A DNA stretch of 64,000 nucleotides from VFZN01 sp050249615 (GTDB lineage: Bacteria > Acidobacteriota > Vicinamibacteria > Vicinamibacterales > UBA2999), in contig JBFWQE010000012.1 in NCBI GenBank assembly GCA_050249615.1, positions 3,075 through 67,074 on the forward strand. The letters run 5' to 3'. Below the pieces are notes generated by a model. That model saw nothing but the letters and a program-made list of their open reading frames with translations, ran no database searches and was not told the DNA's origin. Below are positions 1-8,956 of this stretch, in pieces. A program made the translations under genes and the position numbers. Numbering within the stretch: the first letter of the stretch is position 1; every line of letters begins with the position of its first letter.

Positions 1-7
1 CCACGCC

Positions 8-31
8 CCAGGTCCCAGGACCCAGGTCCCC
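8..31. repeat. Short CCCAGGT/CCCAGGA tandem array
   Basis: Three near-copies of a 7-8 base unit (CCCAGGTC, CCCAGGAC, CCCAGGTC) lie between the window edge and the stop codon of the cyclopropane-synthase-like gene. It resembles in style, not in sequence, the arrays found in other spacers of this window. The left part lies outside the window. Confidence 0.55.
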
Positions 32-34
32 CCG

Positions 35-1291
35 TCACTCCCCCACGCGGCCGAGCACCAGGTGGACCAGGCCGATGTTGCGTGTGCGGAACGCGGCTTC
101 GCACGACGCGAGGTAGTACTCCCACATCCGCACGAAGCGGTCGTCGAAGCCCAGCGCGCGGACGTGGTCCACGCGGTCGAAGAAGCGGACCCGCCAGTCG
201 TGCAGCGTGCGCGCGTAGTCCGGGGCGCGGTCCTCGAGGCCGAACACGCCCAGGCGCGTGTGGGCCGCGGTGACGCGCACGAGCTCGCCAATCGACGGCA
301 GCAGGCCGCCCGGGAAGATGTACTTCTGAATCCAGTCGCAGTGCTTCCGGTACTCGGCGAAGCGCGCGTCCACCATGGTGATCGCCTGGATCCCGGCGCG
401 GCCGCCCGGCGCCAGGATCTCGTCGATCTTCGAGAAGTATGACGGCCAGTATTCCTCGCCTACCGCCTCGATCATCTCGATCGACACCACCTTGGTGAAC
501 TGCCCGCCGACATCGCGGTAGTCGCAGAAGCGGAACTCCACCCGATCGTCGAGGCCTTCGGCCGTGGCCCGCGCGCGCGAGAGTGCCAGCTGCTCGCGGG
601 ACACCGTGAGCCCCGTCACTCGGCAGCCCCGCGTGCGCGCGGCGTAGAGCGCCAGCCCGCCCCATCCCGAGCCGATCTCCAGGACGTGATCATCCGGCCC
701 GATGTCGAGCGCCTCGCACCACCGCTCGAACTTCTGCCGCTGGGCCGCGTCCAGCGTGTCGGACTCCGAGAGATACACGCCGCACGAGTAGGCCATCTCA
801 GCGTCCAGGAACGCCCGGAAGAGGTCGTTGCTGAGGTCGTAGTGCGCGCCGATGTTGCGCCGGCTCCCGCCCCGCGTGTTGCGGCGGCGGCGATGGAGCC
901 AGTCGTTCGACACGTTGGCAAGCCTCGACAGCGCGGACTCGAGCGGGAGGTGGTGCTGGTTGCGGAGCACCAGCTCGACGAACCGCGCCAGGTCGTCGGT
1001 GCGCCAGTCGCCATCCATGTAGGCCTCGCCGGCCCCCATGTCGCCGCGGAGGGCGAACTTCGTGAAGAAGGCGTCGCGATCGATCCACAGCACCGCGTGT
1101 GGCTCGGCGCCGGCGGCCCCGGCCATCACCATCGTGCCGTCCGGCAGGTGCACGGTCAACCGGCCGACGCGCCACCGGCCGAGGGCCGCCAGCAGGCGCC
1201 GTCGCGCAACGGGCGCCACGACGCGATCGAGAATGCTGGTGGAAGGCGCCGCGGAGACGGCGTTCGGTAGACGGATGCCTGCCTGTTCCAT
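35..1291 (-). CDS. Cyclopropane-fatty-acyl-phospholipid synthase family methyltransferase
   Basis: A SAM-dependent methyltransferase of the CFA synthase family (418 aa). These enzymes transfer a methyl(ene) group from SAM to the double bond of unsaturated phospholipid acyl chains at the inner membrane. Seen: an N-terminal lipid-binding region, the family motif YDLSNDLF near residues 151-158, and the SAM-binding glycine loop LEIGSGWGG near 204-212. Length is usual for the family. It is the last gene of a leftward operon, 7 bases after the DUF1365 gene, downstream of the FAD oxidoreductase. This three-gene set recurs in bacteria and is linked to modified membrane fatty acids. Whether the product is a cyclopropane or a methyl-branched acyl chain cannot be told from sequence. 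Confidence 0.9.
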   Translation of the reverse strand: MEQAGIRLPNAVSAAPSTSILDRVVAPVARRRLLAALGRWRVGRLTVHLPDGTMVMAGAAGAEPHAVLWIDRDAFFTKFALRGDMGAGEAYMDGDWRTDDLARFVELVLRNQHHLPLESALSRLANVSNDWLHRRRRNTRGGSRRNIGAHYDLSNDLFRAFLDAEMAYSCGVYLSESDTLDAAQRQKFERWCEALDIGPDDHVLEIGSGWGGLALYAARTRGCRVTGLTVSREQLALSRARATAEGLDDRVEFRFCDYRDVGGQFTKVVSIEMIEAVGEEYWPSYFSKIDEILAPGGRAGIQAITMVDARFAEYRKHCDWIQKYIFPGGLLPSIGELVRVTAAHTRLGVFGLEDRAPDYARTLHDWRVRFFDRVDHVRALGFDDRFVRMWEYYLASCEAAFRTRNIGLVHLVLGRVGE

Positions 1292-1298
1292 GCGAGGG

Positions 1299-2054
1299 TT
1301 AGGACTCCGTGCCGTGGCGCGCGGATTCAGGGTCGTACGCGGGCTTCGGGTGATAGGTCGCGCCCTTCCACCAGAGCCGCAGCGCTTCCCAGTGAATGGC
1401 GGCGATGATTTTCGCCGTCACGAAGGGATATCGCACGAGCGCTGCTGCCACGCCCGCATCGGTCAGCGGCCGGCGATCCAGCGACAGGCGCGAGACGAAG
1501 ACCGCCCGGCCGTCACGGTGCAGGTCGATCCGCGCATCCAGGTGGCTCGGCGAGACCTGGAAGCGGAACCGGTACGTGCCGTCCAGCGTGAAGAATGGTG
1601 ACACGTGGAACACCTTCTTCTCGTCCCACACCTGCGCACCCGGCTCCACCGGCAGCACGTAGGTGTGCGACTCTCCGAACGTGTTGTTCACCTCGCAGAC
1701 AATCGCGCTGAGGCGCGCCCCCGCGTAGCAGAAGAAGAAGCTGACGGGGTTGAACACGTAGCCGAAGACGCGGCAGTTCGTAACCAGCTCGATGCGATCG
1801 ATCGGGCCATCCACGCCGTGCCCGGCCAGCACGGCCCGCACGTCCGGAAGGTGATCGGCCCGGCGGAACGAGACCGGCCGGGCGCGATCCACGCCGAAGA
1901 GGCGCAGGCGCGCGTCGAGGGCGTCGAGCTCGTCCAGATCCAGCCGGTACATCACCAGGCCGTACCGGAAGCCGTGCGCCATCGGCGCGAGGCGCCGGTG
2001 CATCACGTGCCCGGTCATGAGCGACGATCTCAGCGCGCTACGGCTCGACACCAA
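1299..2054 (-). CDS. DUF1365 domain-containing protein
   Basis: A DUF1365 family protein (251 aa) of unknown biochemical function, found almost always beside a FAD-dependent amine-oxidase-like protein and a CFA-synthase-like methyltransferase, as here. The GTG start at 2054 overlaps the end of the FAD gene by 17 bases. It is preferred over ATG 2018 because family members carry a short stretch before the HVMHRR-like motif (residues 16-21) that the shorter form would lose. No signal peptide is visible. The context suggests a role in modifying or handling unsaturated membrane lipids; that is inference. Confidence 0.85.
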   Translation of the reverse strand: MVSSRSALRSSLMTGHVMHRRLAPMAHGFRYGLVMYRLDLDELDALDARLRLFGVDRARPVSFRRADHLPDVRAVLAGHGVDGPIDRIELVTNCRVFGYVFNPVSFFFCYAGARLSAIVCEVNNTFGESHTYVLPVEPGAQVWDEKKVFHVSPFFTLDGTYRFRFQVSPSHLDARIDLHRDGRAVFVSRLSLDRRPLTDAGVAAALVRYPFVTAKIIAAIHWEALRLWWKGATYHPKPAYDPESARHGTES

Positions 2055-3285
2055 GCCCCCGGGCCACCGCCACGGCGGAAACCAGCCCGTCCTCGTGAAA
2101 GCCGAAGCGCAGGTGCGCGCCGCAGTACCACGTGCGGCGCTCGCCGTTCATCCGGCTGATGAGCGACTGCCCCTCGATGGCCGGGCCGTCCAGGATGGGG
2201 TGCGCATAGGACATCCGCGCGATGACGTCCCCGCCAATCGTCTCGAGCGGGTTCAGCGAGCACAGCAGCGCACGCCCCGGGCGATGCCCCTGCAGCCGGT
2301 TCAGGTCGTAGGTTACCGAGACCGGCGAGCGCTCGTCCCGGCAATCGTCGAGATCGCAGTTCCACGACGCCCGCGCATACGGCTCGTCGGGCAGCAGGCG
2401 ATCGTCGGAGTGCAGGAACGTGTCGTTGGTCGAGTAGCGGAAGCGCCCGAGGGCGTCGCGCTCGTGCGGGCTCGGATCGGCCAGCAGCGCCAGGGCCTGA
2501 TCCGCGTGCGTCGCCAGCACCACGGCATCGTGCTCCGTGACGGTCCCGTCCACCAGGCGGATGGTCACGCCACGATCGTGGCGCGTGACGGCCAGAACAG
2601 GCGTCCCCGCGCGCACGGCCGTTCCCAGCCGCGCCGCGATCTTCTCCACGTACACACGGCTGCCGCCGAGAATCGTTCGCCACTGCGGCTGCCCCGCCGC
2701 CGCCAGCAGGCCATGGTTCGCCATGAACCTCAGATAGGACGCGACGGGAAACGCCCGCAGGTCCGCCGTCGAGGCCGACCAGATGGCACCCCCCATCGGG
2801 AGCACGAAGTGCCGCGCCAGTTCCTCGCCGAAGCCGCCCTCGTCCAGGAACTGCCCCAGCGAGCGCGACTCCCCGCCAGTCTCCAGCGCGCGCCGCCCGC
2901 GGCGGAAGAACTTCTGGATGTCCGCGAGCAGACGCCAGTGACCGCCGCTCAGCAGGCGCCCCCGCTGGGCGAACAGCCCATCGACACCGATGCTCGAGTA
3001 CTCCAGCCGGCACCGGCGGCACCGCACGCTGAACGACATGTCGCTCGCACGGCTGTCCACCCCGAGCTCGGCCAGCAGGCGGACGAATTGAGGATAGGTT
3101 CGGTCGTTGAAGACCATGAACCCCGTGTCCACTGGCCATCGGCGCCCGCCGAGCTCCACGTCGTGGGTGTGCGCGTGGCCACCCAGCCGGGACGAGGCTT
3201 CGAACAGGGTGACCGTGTGGGCCCGGGAAAGGAAATAGGCGGCGGAGAGGCCCGAGATGCCCGCGCCGACGATGGCAATTCGCAC
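2038..3285 (-). CDS. FAD-dependent oxidoreductase (amine-oxidase-like)
   Basis: A flavoprotein (415 aa) with an N-terminal Rossmann dinucleotide motif GAGISG at residues 7-12, followed by an E and GGHA segment typical of FAD-binding amine oxidase/desaturase-like proteins. GTG at 3285 is preferred to the in-frame TTG at 3297 because MRIAIVGAGISG is the usual family N-terminus. First gene of the leftward lipid operon; its end overlaps DUF1365. In other bacteria homologous trios are linked to fatty-acid modification, sometimes under stress sigma control. The substrate here is unknown; a saturated/unsaturated acyl chain oxidoreductase is the best guess. Confidence 0.85.
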   Translation of the reverse strand: MRIAIVGAGISGLSAAYFLSRAHTVTLFEASSRLGGHAHTHDVELGGRRWPVDTGFMVFNDRTYPQFVRLLAELGVDSRASDMSFSVRCRRCRLEYSSIGVDGLFAQRGRLLSGGHWRLLADIQKFFRRGRRALETGGESRSLGQFLDEGGFGEELARHFVLPMGGAIWSASTADLRAFPVASYLRFMANHGLLAAAGQPQWRTILGGSRVYVEKIAARLGTAVRAGTPVLAVTRHDRGVTIRLVDGTVTEHDAVVLATHADQALALLADPSPHERDALGRFRYSTNDTFLHSDDRLLPDEPYARASWNCDLDDCRDERSPVSVTYDLNRLQGHRPGRALLCSLNPLETIGGDVIARMSYAHPILDGPAIEGQSLISRMNGERRTWYCGAHLRFGFHEDGLVSAVAVARGLGVEP

Positions 3286-3329
3286 GCTACTCAGCAAGAA
3301 CCCCGGCCGAGGAGCGCGTATTCCCGGGC

Positions 3330-3358
3330 TTGACGCCGTGACGATATTATGATGATAT
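3330..3358 (+). promoter_or_regulatory. Candidate sigma-70 promoter for the SPFH gene
   Basis: TTGACG at 3330-3335 and TGATAT at 3353-3358 are separated by 17 bases in the AT-rich divergent spacer, 33 bases before the SPFH start. A strong AGGAGG ribosome site follows at about 3375-3380. Confidence 0.5.
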
Positions 3359-3391
3359 CATTTCGAAAGCATCCCCAGGAGGCTCATTCCC

Positions 3392-4261
3392 ATGATTCGC
3401 GAACGCGAGAACCACGGCATCCCCGGCCTGCCCGTGCTCCTGACCCTGTTGTTCGTCATCGCCGCCCTCGTCTGGCTGCTCGTCGGCTCGATTCGGGCCC
3501 AGGAACCCGTTGCCATCCTGGGGACGGCCCTCGGCCTCGGGCTGGCCGTGTTCCTGCTGTTCGGCCTGTTCATGGTGAACCCGAACGAGGGCAAGGTGCT
3601 CCAGCTGTTCGGCGCCTACGCCGGCACCGCGAAGGTCCAGGGGCTGCGCTGGGCGAATCCCTTCTACACGAAGAAAAAGGTGTCGCTGCGCGTTCGCAAC
3701 TTCGAGAGCTCGCGCCTGAAGGTCAACGATCTCGAGGGCAACCCGATCGAGATCGCCGCGGTCGTGGTCTGGAAGGTCGTGGAGACGGCAGAAGCCGTGT
3801 TCGAGGTCGACGACTACGAGAACTACGTGCACGTCCAGAGCGAGGCGGCTGTCAGGAATCTCGCCACGAGCTACCCGTACGATGCGCACGACGACGTTCA
3901 GATCTCGTTGCGCGGCAACACCGCCGCCGTGGCCGAACACCTGAAGAAGGAGATCCAGGAGCGGTTGACGAAGGCCGGCGTGGATGTCATCGAAGCGCGG
4001 ATCAGCCACCTCGCCTACGCACCGGAGATTGCCGCGGCCATGCTGCAGCGCCAGCAGGCGGGCGCCATCATCGCCGCCCGGCAGCGCATCGTCGAAGGCG
4101 CGGTTGGCATGGTCGAAATGGCGCTCGACGGGCTGTCGCAGAAGTCCATCGTCACGCTGGACGAGGAGCGGAAGGCGGCCATGGTCAGCAACCTGCTCGT
4201 GGTGCTGTGCGGCGACCGCAACGCGCAGCCCGTGATCAACACGGGGACGATCTACCAGTAG
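3392..4261 (+). CDS. SPFH/Band 7 domain membrane protein
   Basis: An SPFH (stomatin/prohibitin/flotillin/HflK-C) family protein (289 aa), expected to scaffold membrane microdomains or regulate membrane proteases. Two hydrophobic segments lie near residues 12-31 and 44-65. They are followed by a Band 7 region (MVNPNEGKVLQLFG onward) and an Ala/Glu-rich C-terminal helix around ERLTKAGVDVIEARISHL. The start is set by an AGGAGG site 12 bases upstream. It is followed after 12 bases by a small ribbon-helix-helix protein, a pairing seen repeatedly with SPFH genes of this kind. A GC-rich hairpin ends the two-gene unit. Confidence 0.88.
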   Translation: MIRERENHGIPGLPVLLTLLFVIAALVWLLVGSIRAQEPVAILGTALGLGLAVFLLFGLFMVNPNEGKVLQLFGAYAGTAKVQGLRWANPFYTKKKVSLRVRNFESSRLKVNDLEGNPIEIAAVVVWKVVETAEAVFEVDDYENYVHVQSEAAVRNLATSYPYDAHDDVQISLRGNTAAVAEHLKKEIQERLTKAGVDVIEARISHLAYAPEIAAAMLQRQQAGAIIAARQRIVEGAVGMVEMALDGLSQKSIVTLDEERKAAMVSNLLVVLCGDRNAQPVINTGTIYQ

Positions 4262-4273
4262 CCAGGGCAGCCG

Positions 4274-4456
4274 ATGGCCGAACGCAAGTCCTTCCTGCTC
4301 CGGATCGATCCGAAGCTGCTCGAGGCCGTGCAGCGGTGGGCGAACGACGACCTGCGCAGTCTCAACGCGCAGATTGAGTTCCTCCTGCGCCGGGCGCTCA
4401 GGGAAGCGGGACGGGCGCCGGCGGCGCCGGGTGCTGAACCCGAACCTCCGGCCTGA
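4274..4456 (+). CDS. Small ribbon-helix-helix (Arc-like) DNA-binding protein
   Basis: A 60-aa protein whose first 45 residues fit an Arc/MetJ-type ribbon-helix-helix: a beta strand (KSFLLRIDP), helix A (KLLEAVQRWANDD) and helix B after LRSLNAQIEFLLRRAL. The tail is Pro/Ala-rich. It lies 12 bases after the SPFH gene and before a hairpin terminator, so the two are probably co-transcribed. No toxin gene is adjacent, so an antitoxin role is unsupported. It is more likely a small local regulator, possibly of this operon. Confidence 0.8.
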   Translation: MAERKSFLLRIDPKLLEAVQRWANDDLRSLNAQIEFLLRRALREAGRAPAAPGAEPEPPA

Positions 4457-4457
4457 C

Positions 4458-4484
4458 GGGACCGGCCCGCCGCGGGCCGGTCCC
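4458..4484 (+). terminator. GC-rich hairpin terminator after the RHH gene
   Basis: A perfect 12-bp stem (GGGACCGGCCCG / CGGGCCGGTCCC) with a 3-base loop sits 1-2 bases after the RHH stop codon. There is no T-tract, so it may work as a weak or bidirectional terminator or as an RNA 3' end protector. Confidence 0.6.
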
Positions 4485-4599
4485 TCCCATGCCCTCTCGC
4501 GCCATCGTTCCCACCGGTCAGCAAGCCTGGGCGACCGTCCGGCCGGTTGACTCGAACCAGGGCTCGCCCCTGCCGTCTATCCGTCACGAGCCGAAGCGA

Positions 4600-4629
4600 T
4601 TGACTTTCGGTTTTTATTCGCTCTAGGAT
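4600..4629 (+). promoter_or_regulatory. Candidate sigma-70 promoter for the exporter operon
   Basis: TTGACT (4600-4605) and TAGGAT (4624-4629) with an 18-base, T-rich spacer, 33 bases before the adaptor start. It follows about 115 bases of GC-rich DNA with no visible gene. Confidence 0.5.
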
Positions 4630-4662
4630 GCTGGCCGCACGCCGGCCTGGAATCCCGAACCG

Positions 4663-5895
4663 ATGGAACCCGTCGACGACCTCTCCGCCCTTCGCATCGA
4701 ACGCGCTCCTCTTCCGCCCGAACGCCGCTGGGGCAAGTGGGCGGCGTGGCTGGTCCTGCTTGGCGCTATCGCCCTGGGAGGGTGGTACTGGGCCAGCCGT
4801 GAACGTCCCCTCGAAGTCGAGGTCGCCACTGTGACCACGCGCGCCGCCGGGGCCCAGGCCTCGGTACTCAATGCGTCGGGTTACGTCACAGCCCGCCGCC
4901 GCGCCACCGTGTCGTCGAAGGTGACCGGCAAGGTCATCGAGGTGAACGTCGAGGAAGGCATGGCGGTGCGTGAGGGCCAGGTGCTGGCTCGCCTGGACGA
5001 TGCGACGGTGCGCGCGACGCTGGCGCTGGCGCGGGCGCAGCGCGAGGCGGCCGTCCGAGCCATCCCGGAAATCGAGGTGCGGCTGGCCGAGGCCGAGCTC
5101 ATGCTGGGCCGCCGCGAGCGCCTCCGGGCCGACGGACTCGTGACCGACGCCGAGCTGGACCAGGCCCGTGCCGAGGTGAACTCGCTGCGGGCCCGCCTGG
5201 CCGCGGCCCGCGAGCAGGTCACGGTGGCCGAGCGCCAGGTGGCGCTGCAGGAAACCGAGCTGGACAACGCCATCATCCGCGCGCCATTCAGCGGCGTCGC
5301 CATCTCGAAGGACGCGCAGCCGGGCGAGATGGTCTCGCCCGTCTCGGCCGGCGGCGGGTTCACGCGCACCGGCATCAGCACCATCGTGGACATGAGCTCC
5401 CTCGAGATCGAGGTGGACGTGAACGAGAGCTACATCAATCGGGTCACCGCCGGCCAGCCCGTCAGCGCGGTCCTCGACGCCTATCCGGAGTGGCAGATCC
5501 CGGCGCGCGTCATCACCATGGTGCCCACGGCCGATCGGCAGAAGGCCACCGTGCTCGTGCGCATCGCGTTCGATCGTTCGACTGGCTCAGGGGCGCTCGA
5601 CCCGCGCATCCTGCCGGACATGGGGGTGAAGGTCACCTTCCTCCGCGAATCGGAGGACGACGGGACCACGACAACGCGGCCGATGGCACTGGTCCCGAAG
5701 GCCGCGGTCCGCACGGAGAGCGGCGGCAGCTACGTGTTCGTCGTGCAGCAGGACACCGTCCAGCGGCGAGCCATCCAGACGGCGGGGACCGACGGGGACC
5801 GCGTCGAGGTGACGGCGGGGCTCGCTGGTGGCGAGCGGATCGTCGTCTCTCCGCCGGAGGGGCTCGTCGAAGGCTCGCTCATCGTCATCAGGTAG
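4663..5895 (+). CDS. Efflux periplasmic adaptor (MacA/HlyD-like membrane fusion protein)
   Basis: A membrane fusion protein (410 aa) that would link an inner-membrane ABC exporter to an outer-membrane channel. There is one N-terminal transmembrane helix (about residues 24-44). Then come a biotinyl-lipoyl-like half (GKVIEVNVEEGMAVREGQVLARLDD), a long alpha-helical hairpin rich in Arg/Ala/Glu (about 110-195), the second lipoyl half (IIRAPFSGVAISKDAQPGE) and beta-barrel/membrane-proximal domains to the end. It is first in a four-gene operon with an ATPase and two permeases, 12 bases before the ATPase. Substrate is unknown; no outer-membrane TolC-like gene is in the window. Confidence 0.9.
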   Translation: MEPVDDLSALRIERAPLPPERRWGKWAAWLVLLGAIALGGWYWASRERPLEVEVATVTTRAAGAQASVLNASGYVTARRRATVSSKVTGKVIEVNVEEGMAVREGQVLARLDDATVRATLALARAQREAAVRAIPEIEVRLAEAELMLGRRERLRADGLVTDAELDQARAEVNSLRARLAAAREQVTVAERQVALQETELDNAIIRAPFSGVAISKDAQPGEMVSPVSAGGGFTRTGISTIVDMSSLEIEVDVNESYINRVTAGQPVSAVLDAYPEWQIPARVITMVPTADRQKATVLVRIAFDRSTGSGALDPRILPDMGVKVTFLRESEDDGTTTTRPMALVPKAAVRTESGGSYVFVVQQDTVQRRAIQTAGTDGDRVEVTAGLAGGERIVVSPPEGLVEGSLIVIR

Positions 5896-5907
5896 GAGGC
5901 AGCGCGC

Positions 5908-6600
5908 ATGGAGTCACTCGTCCGCATCAGGGACGTTCACAAGTACTTCACCCGCGGCAGCGAGCGCATCGATGTGCTCAAGGGCGTGAACCTCGACATC
6001 CCGAAGGGCGACTTCCTGGCGCTCATGGGGCCATCGGGGTCGGGCAAGACGACTCTGCTCAACCTGATGGGAGGGCTGGACCAGCCGTCCAGCGGGTCCG
6101 TGGAAATTGCCGGCACCGACATCGCGGGGCTGTCCGGGAGCCGGCTGTCGCGCTGGCGGTCGCACCACATCGGGTTCGTCTTCCAGCTCTACAACCTGTT
6201 GCCCGTGCTGACCGCCGAGCGCAACGTCGAACTGCCGCTGCTGCTGACGAACCTCTCGAAGGCGGAGCGTCAGAAGCGCGTGGGCATCGCGCTCAGGGTC
6301 GTCGGCCTGGCGGACCGGGCGAAACACTACCCGCGCCAGCTCTCCGGCGGGCAGGAGCAGCGCGTCGGTATCGCGCGCGCCATCGTCACGGACCCGACGC
6401 TGCTGCTCTGCGACGAGCCCACGGGGGATCTGGACCGCAAGGCCGGCGACGAGATCCTCGAACTGCTCCACCGGCTCAACGCCGACCACGGGAAGACGAT
6501 CGTCATGGTGACGCACGACCCACGCGCGGCCGAGCGCGCGCGCCGGACCCTGCACCTCGAGAAGGGCGTCCTGCTGCAGGAGGAGGCGGCCGCGGTATGA
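5908..6600 (+). CDS. ABC transporter ATP-binding protein (MacB/LolD type)
   Basis: A 230-aa ABC ATPase. Walker A GPSGSGKTT is at residues 41-49, the signature LSGGQ at 145-149 and Walker B LLLCDEP at 165-171, followed by the GDLD D-loop typical of the MacB/LolD/FtsE group. It would power the two MacB-type permeases encoded next. Its stop overlaps the first permease ATG by 4 bases (ATGA), showing translational coupling. One base change from the usual LSGGQQQR (here LSGGQEQR) is a common variant. Confidence 0.93.
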   Translation: MESLVRIRDVHKYFTRGSERIDVLKGVNLDIPKGDFLALMGPSGSGKTTLLNLMGGLDQPSSGSVEIAGTDIAGLSGSRLSRWRSHHIGFVFQLYNLLPVLTAERNVELPLLLTNLSKAERQKRVGIALRVVGLADRAKHYPRQLSGGQEQRVGIARAIVTDPTLLLCDEPTGDLDRKAGDEILELLHRLNADHGKTIVMVTHDPRAAERARRTLHLEKGVLLQEEAAAV

Positions 6601-7745
6601 AGTTCCTGCCGCTGCTCTGGAGCAGCCTCTGGCGGAAGAAGACGCGCACGATCTTCACGCTGCTGTCGATCTTCGTCGCCTTCCTGCTGTTCGGCCTGCT
6701 GATGGCCATCCGGACCGCGTTCACCTTCGGCGTGGACATCGCCGGACTGGATCGCCTGGTGCTCATCCACAAGGTGAGCCTCATCATGCCGCTGCCGGTG
6801 TCCTATCTCGAGAGGCTCAAGGCCACCGAGGGGGTCGCGCTCGCCACGCACAACACCTGGTTCGGGGGCGTGTACCAGGACCCGTCCAACTTCTTCGCGC
6901 AGATCGTCGTGGAGCCCGAGCCGTTCATGCAGATCTATCCGGAGTTCCGCCTGCCGCCGGATCAGATGGCCGCATGGCTGGCGGATCGCCAGGGCGCGGT
7001 CGTTGGCGTGGACCTCGCGAAGCGGTTCGGGTGGAAGGTGGGCGACCGCGTGCCCATCCAGGGCACCATCTGGCAGCCCAGGCAGGGCTCGGTGTGGGAG
7101 TTCAACATCGTGGGTCTGTACGACGGCGACCCGGGTGTGGACAAGACGCAGTTCTTCTTCCGGTACGACTACCTGGACGAGAACCGCCGGCAGGGGACGG
7201 GGCTGGTCGGCTGGTACGTCGTGAAGATCGCGGACGCCTCGCAGGCCCAGCAGATGGCCGCACGCTTCGACGATATGTTCGCCAACTCGTCGGCGGAGAC
7301 CAAGACCACCACCGAGAAGGGATTTGTCGAGGGCTTCGCCAAGCAGGTGGGCGACATCGGCGCCATCATGATCGCCATCCTCGCCGCAGTCCTCTTCACC
7401 ATGCTCCTGGTGGCGGCCAACACGATGGCGCAATCCGTGCGGGAGCGCACGAGCGAGATGGGCGTGCTGAAGACCCTCGGCTTCTCCAACGTCTCCATCC
7501 TCGGCCTGGTGATCGGCGAGTCGGTGCTCATCGCGATCATCGGCGGGGGGCTGGGGCTGCTCGCCGCCTGGCTCTTCATCCGGCAGGGGGATCCCACCGG
7601 GGGCATGCTGCCGGTCTTCATGCTTCCGCCGCGGGACCTGGTCATCGGGATCGTGCTCGTCGGAATCCTCGGTGTCGTGGCCGGCCTGCTGCCGGCCATC
7701 AGCGCCATGCAGCTCCGCATCACCGACGCGCTGCGGCGCGCCTGA
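6597..7745 (+). CDS. ABC transporter permease (MacB-like), first of pair
   Basis: A 382-aa FtsX/MacB-family permease. One transmembrane helix near residues 14-38 is followed by a large periplasmic MacB-PCD-like domain. Three C-terminal helices (about 255-285, 300-330, 345-375) carry the family segment MAQSVRERTSEMGVLKTLGF. The ATG lies inside the ATPase stop (ATGA). The longer reading frame upstream is only an overlap with the ATPase and adaptor genes. It probably forms a heterodimer with the next permease. Confidence 0.9.
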   Translation: MKFLPLLWSSLWRKKTRTIFTLLSIFVAFLLFGLLMAIRTAFTFGVDIAGLDRLVLIHKVSLIMPLPVSYLERLKATEGVALATHNTWFGGVYQDPSNFFAQIVVEPEPFMQIYPEFRLPPDQMAAWLADRQGAVVGVDLAKRFGWKVGDRVPIQGTIWQPRQGSVWEFNIVGLYDGDPGVDKTQFFFRYDYLDENRRQGTGLVGWYVVKIADASQAQQMAARFDDMFANSSAETKTTTEKGFVEGFAKQVGDIGAIMIAILAAVLFTMLLVAANTMAQSVRERTSEMGVLKTLGFSNVSILGLVIGESVLIAIIGGGLGLLAAWLFIRQGDPTGGMLPVFMLPPRDLVIGIVLVGILGVVAGLLPAISAMQLRITDALRRA

Positions 7746-7762
7746 CGCCAGAGGAGGCTCTC

Positions 7763-8953
7763 GTGTTCAACTGGATCTCGCAGACCGTGGCGGTGACCGC
7801 CCTCAACCTCCGCACCATTCCGCAGCGCCTGGGTTCCTCGGGCGTGGCCATCGTCGGCATCGCGGGCGTGGTCGTGGTGTTCGTGTCGGTCCTCTCCATC
7901 GCGTCGGGCTTCACCGCGGCGATGACGGACGCGGGCTCGCCGTCGCGCGCGCTCGTGATGCGGAGCGGCGCCGACAGCGAGATGACGAGCGGGCTATCCG
8001 GCCCCGAGGTGGAGATCATCCGGCAGGCGCCCGGCCTCAGGCGAGACGATCGAGCCGCCCTGGCATCGTCCGAGCTGTACGTGATCATCGATCTGCCCAA
8101 GCGGTCCACTGGAACGGGCGCCAATGTCCCGATGCGCGGCATCGAGCCCGTCACGCTGTCGGTGCGCGACGAGGTCTCGATTGTGGAGGGCCGGATGCTG
8201 GAGTTCGGCACCAACGAGGTCGTCGTCGGGCGTGGCGCGCAGGCCAACTTCTCGGGACTGGAGGTGGGCCGCGAGATTCGATCCGGGCAGAACAGCTGGC
8301 AGGTGGTCGGCGTGTTCGAGGCGGATGGCGGCGTGGCCGAAACCGAGGTGTGGAGCGACGCGCGCGTGCTGCAGGGCGCCTACCGGCGCGGGAACAGCTA
8401 CCAGCTGGTGCTGGCCCGCCTCGACTCCTCCGACTCGCTCACCACGTTCAGGGACTGGCTCACGTCCAACCCGCAGCTCAACGTGCAGGTGCAGCGCGAG
8501 ACCGAGTACTATGCCGACAAGTCGCGCGCGCTCGGCGGGCTCATCCAGGGCGTGGGGTTCGGCATCGCCGCGCTGATGGGCATCGGCGCGGTGTTCGGCG
8601 CCATCCTCACGATGTACACCGCGGTGTCCACCCGGTCCCGGGAGATCGCGACGCTCAGGGCCCTCGGCTTCAACACCACGTCGGTCGTGGTCTCCGTGCT
8701 GGTCGAGTCGCTGGCGCTCGGCGCGATTGGCGGGGCCATCGGCGGCATGCTCGCGTATCTCGCCTTCAACGGCTACCAGACCTCGACCATGAATTTCCAG
8801 ACCTTCAGCCAGGTGGCCTTCGCCTTCAAGGTGACGCCGCAACTGCTGGTGATGGGGCTGGTCTACGCGCTGCTGATGGGGCTGATCGGCGGGCTCTTCC
8901 CCGCCGTTCGCGCGGCGCGGCTGCCGATCCCGGCTGCCCTCCGGGAACTCTAG
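7763..8953 (+). CDS. ABC transporter permease (MacB-like), second of pair
   Basis: A 396-aa FtsX/MacB-family permease with a GTG start preceded by GAGGAGG at about 7751-7757. Topology matches its neighbour: one N-terminal helix (about residues 22-45), a periplasmic domain of about 220 residues, then three helices near the C-terminus. The conserved TAVSTRSREIATLRALGF segment is present. Two different permeases with one ATPase suggest a heterodimeric exporter. It is the last gene of the operon and faces the leftward desaturase operon across a repeat-filled spacer. Confidence 0.9.
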   Translation: MFNWISQTVAVTALNLRTIPQRLGSSGVAIVGIAGVVVVFVSVLSIASGFTAAMTDAGSPSRALVMRSGADSEMTSGLSGPEVEIIRQAPGLRRDDRAALASSELYVIIDLPKRSTGTGANVPMRGIEPVTLSVRDEVSIVEGRMLEFGTNEVVVGRGAQANFSGLEVGREIRSGQNSWQVVGVFEADGGVAETEVWSDARVLQGAYRRGNSYQLVLARLDSSDSLTTFRDWLTSNPQLNVQVQRETEYYADKSRALGGLIQGVGFGIAALMGIGAVFGAILTMYTAVSTRSREIATLRALGFNTTSVVVSVLVESLALGAIGGAIGGMLAYLAFNGYQTSTMNFQTFSQVAFAFKVTPQLLVMGLVYALLMGLIGGLFPAVRAARLPIPAALREL

Positions 8954-8956
8954 GAG

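Noticed and set aside
4274..4456. Antitoxin of a toxin-antitoxin pair
   Set aside because: An RHH fold alone is not enough; no toxin gene is adjacent, and the next gene is an efflux adaptor 200 bases away.
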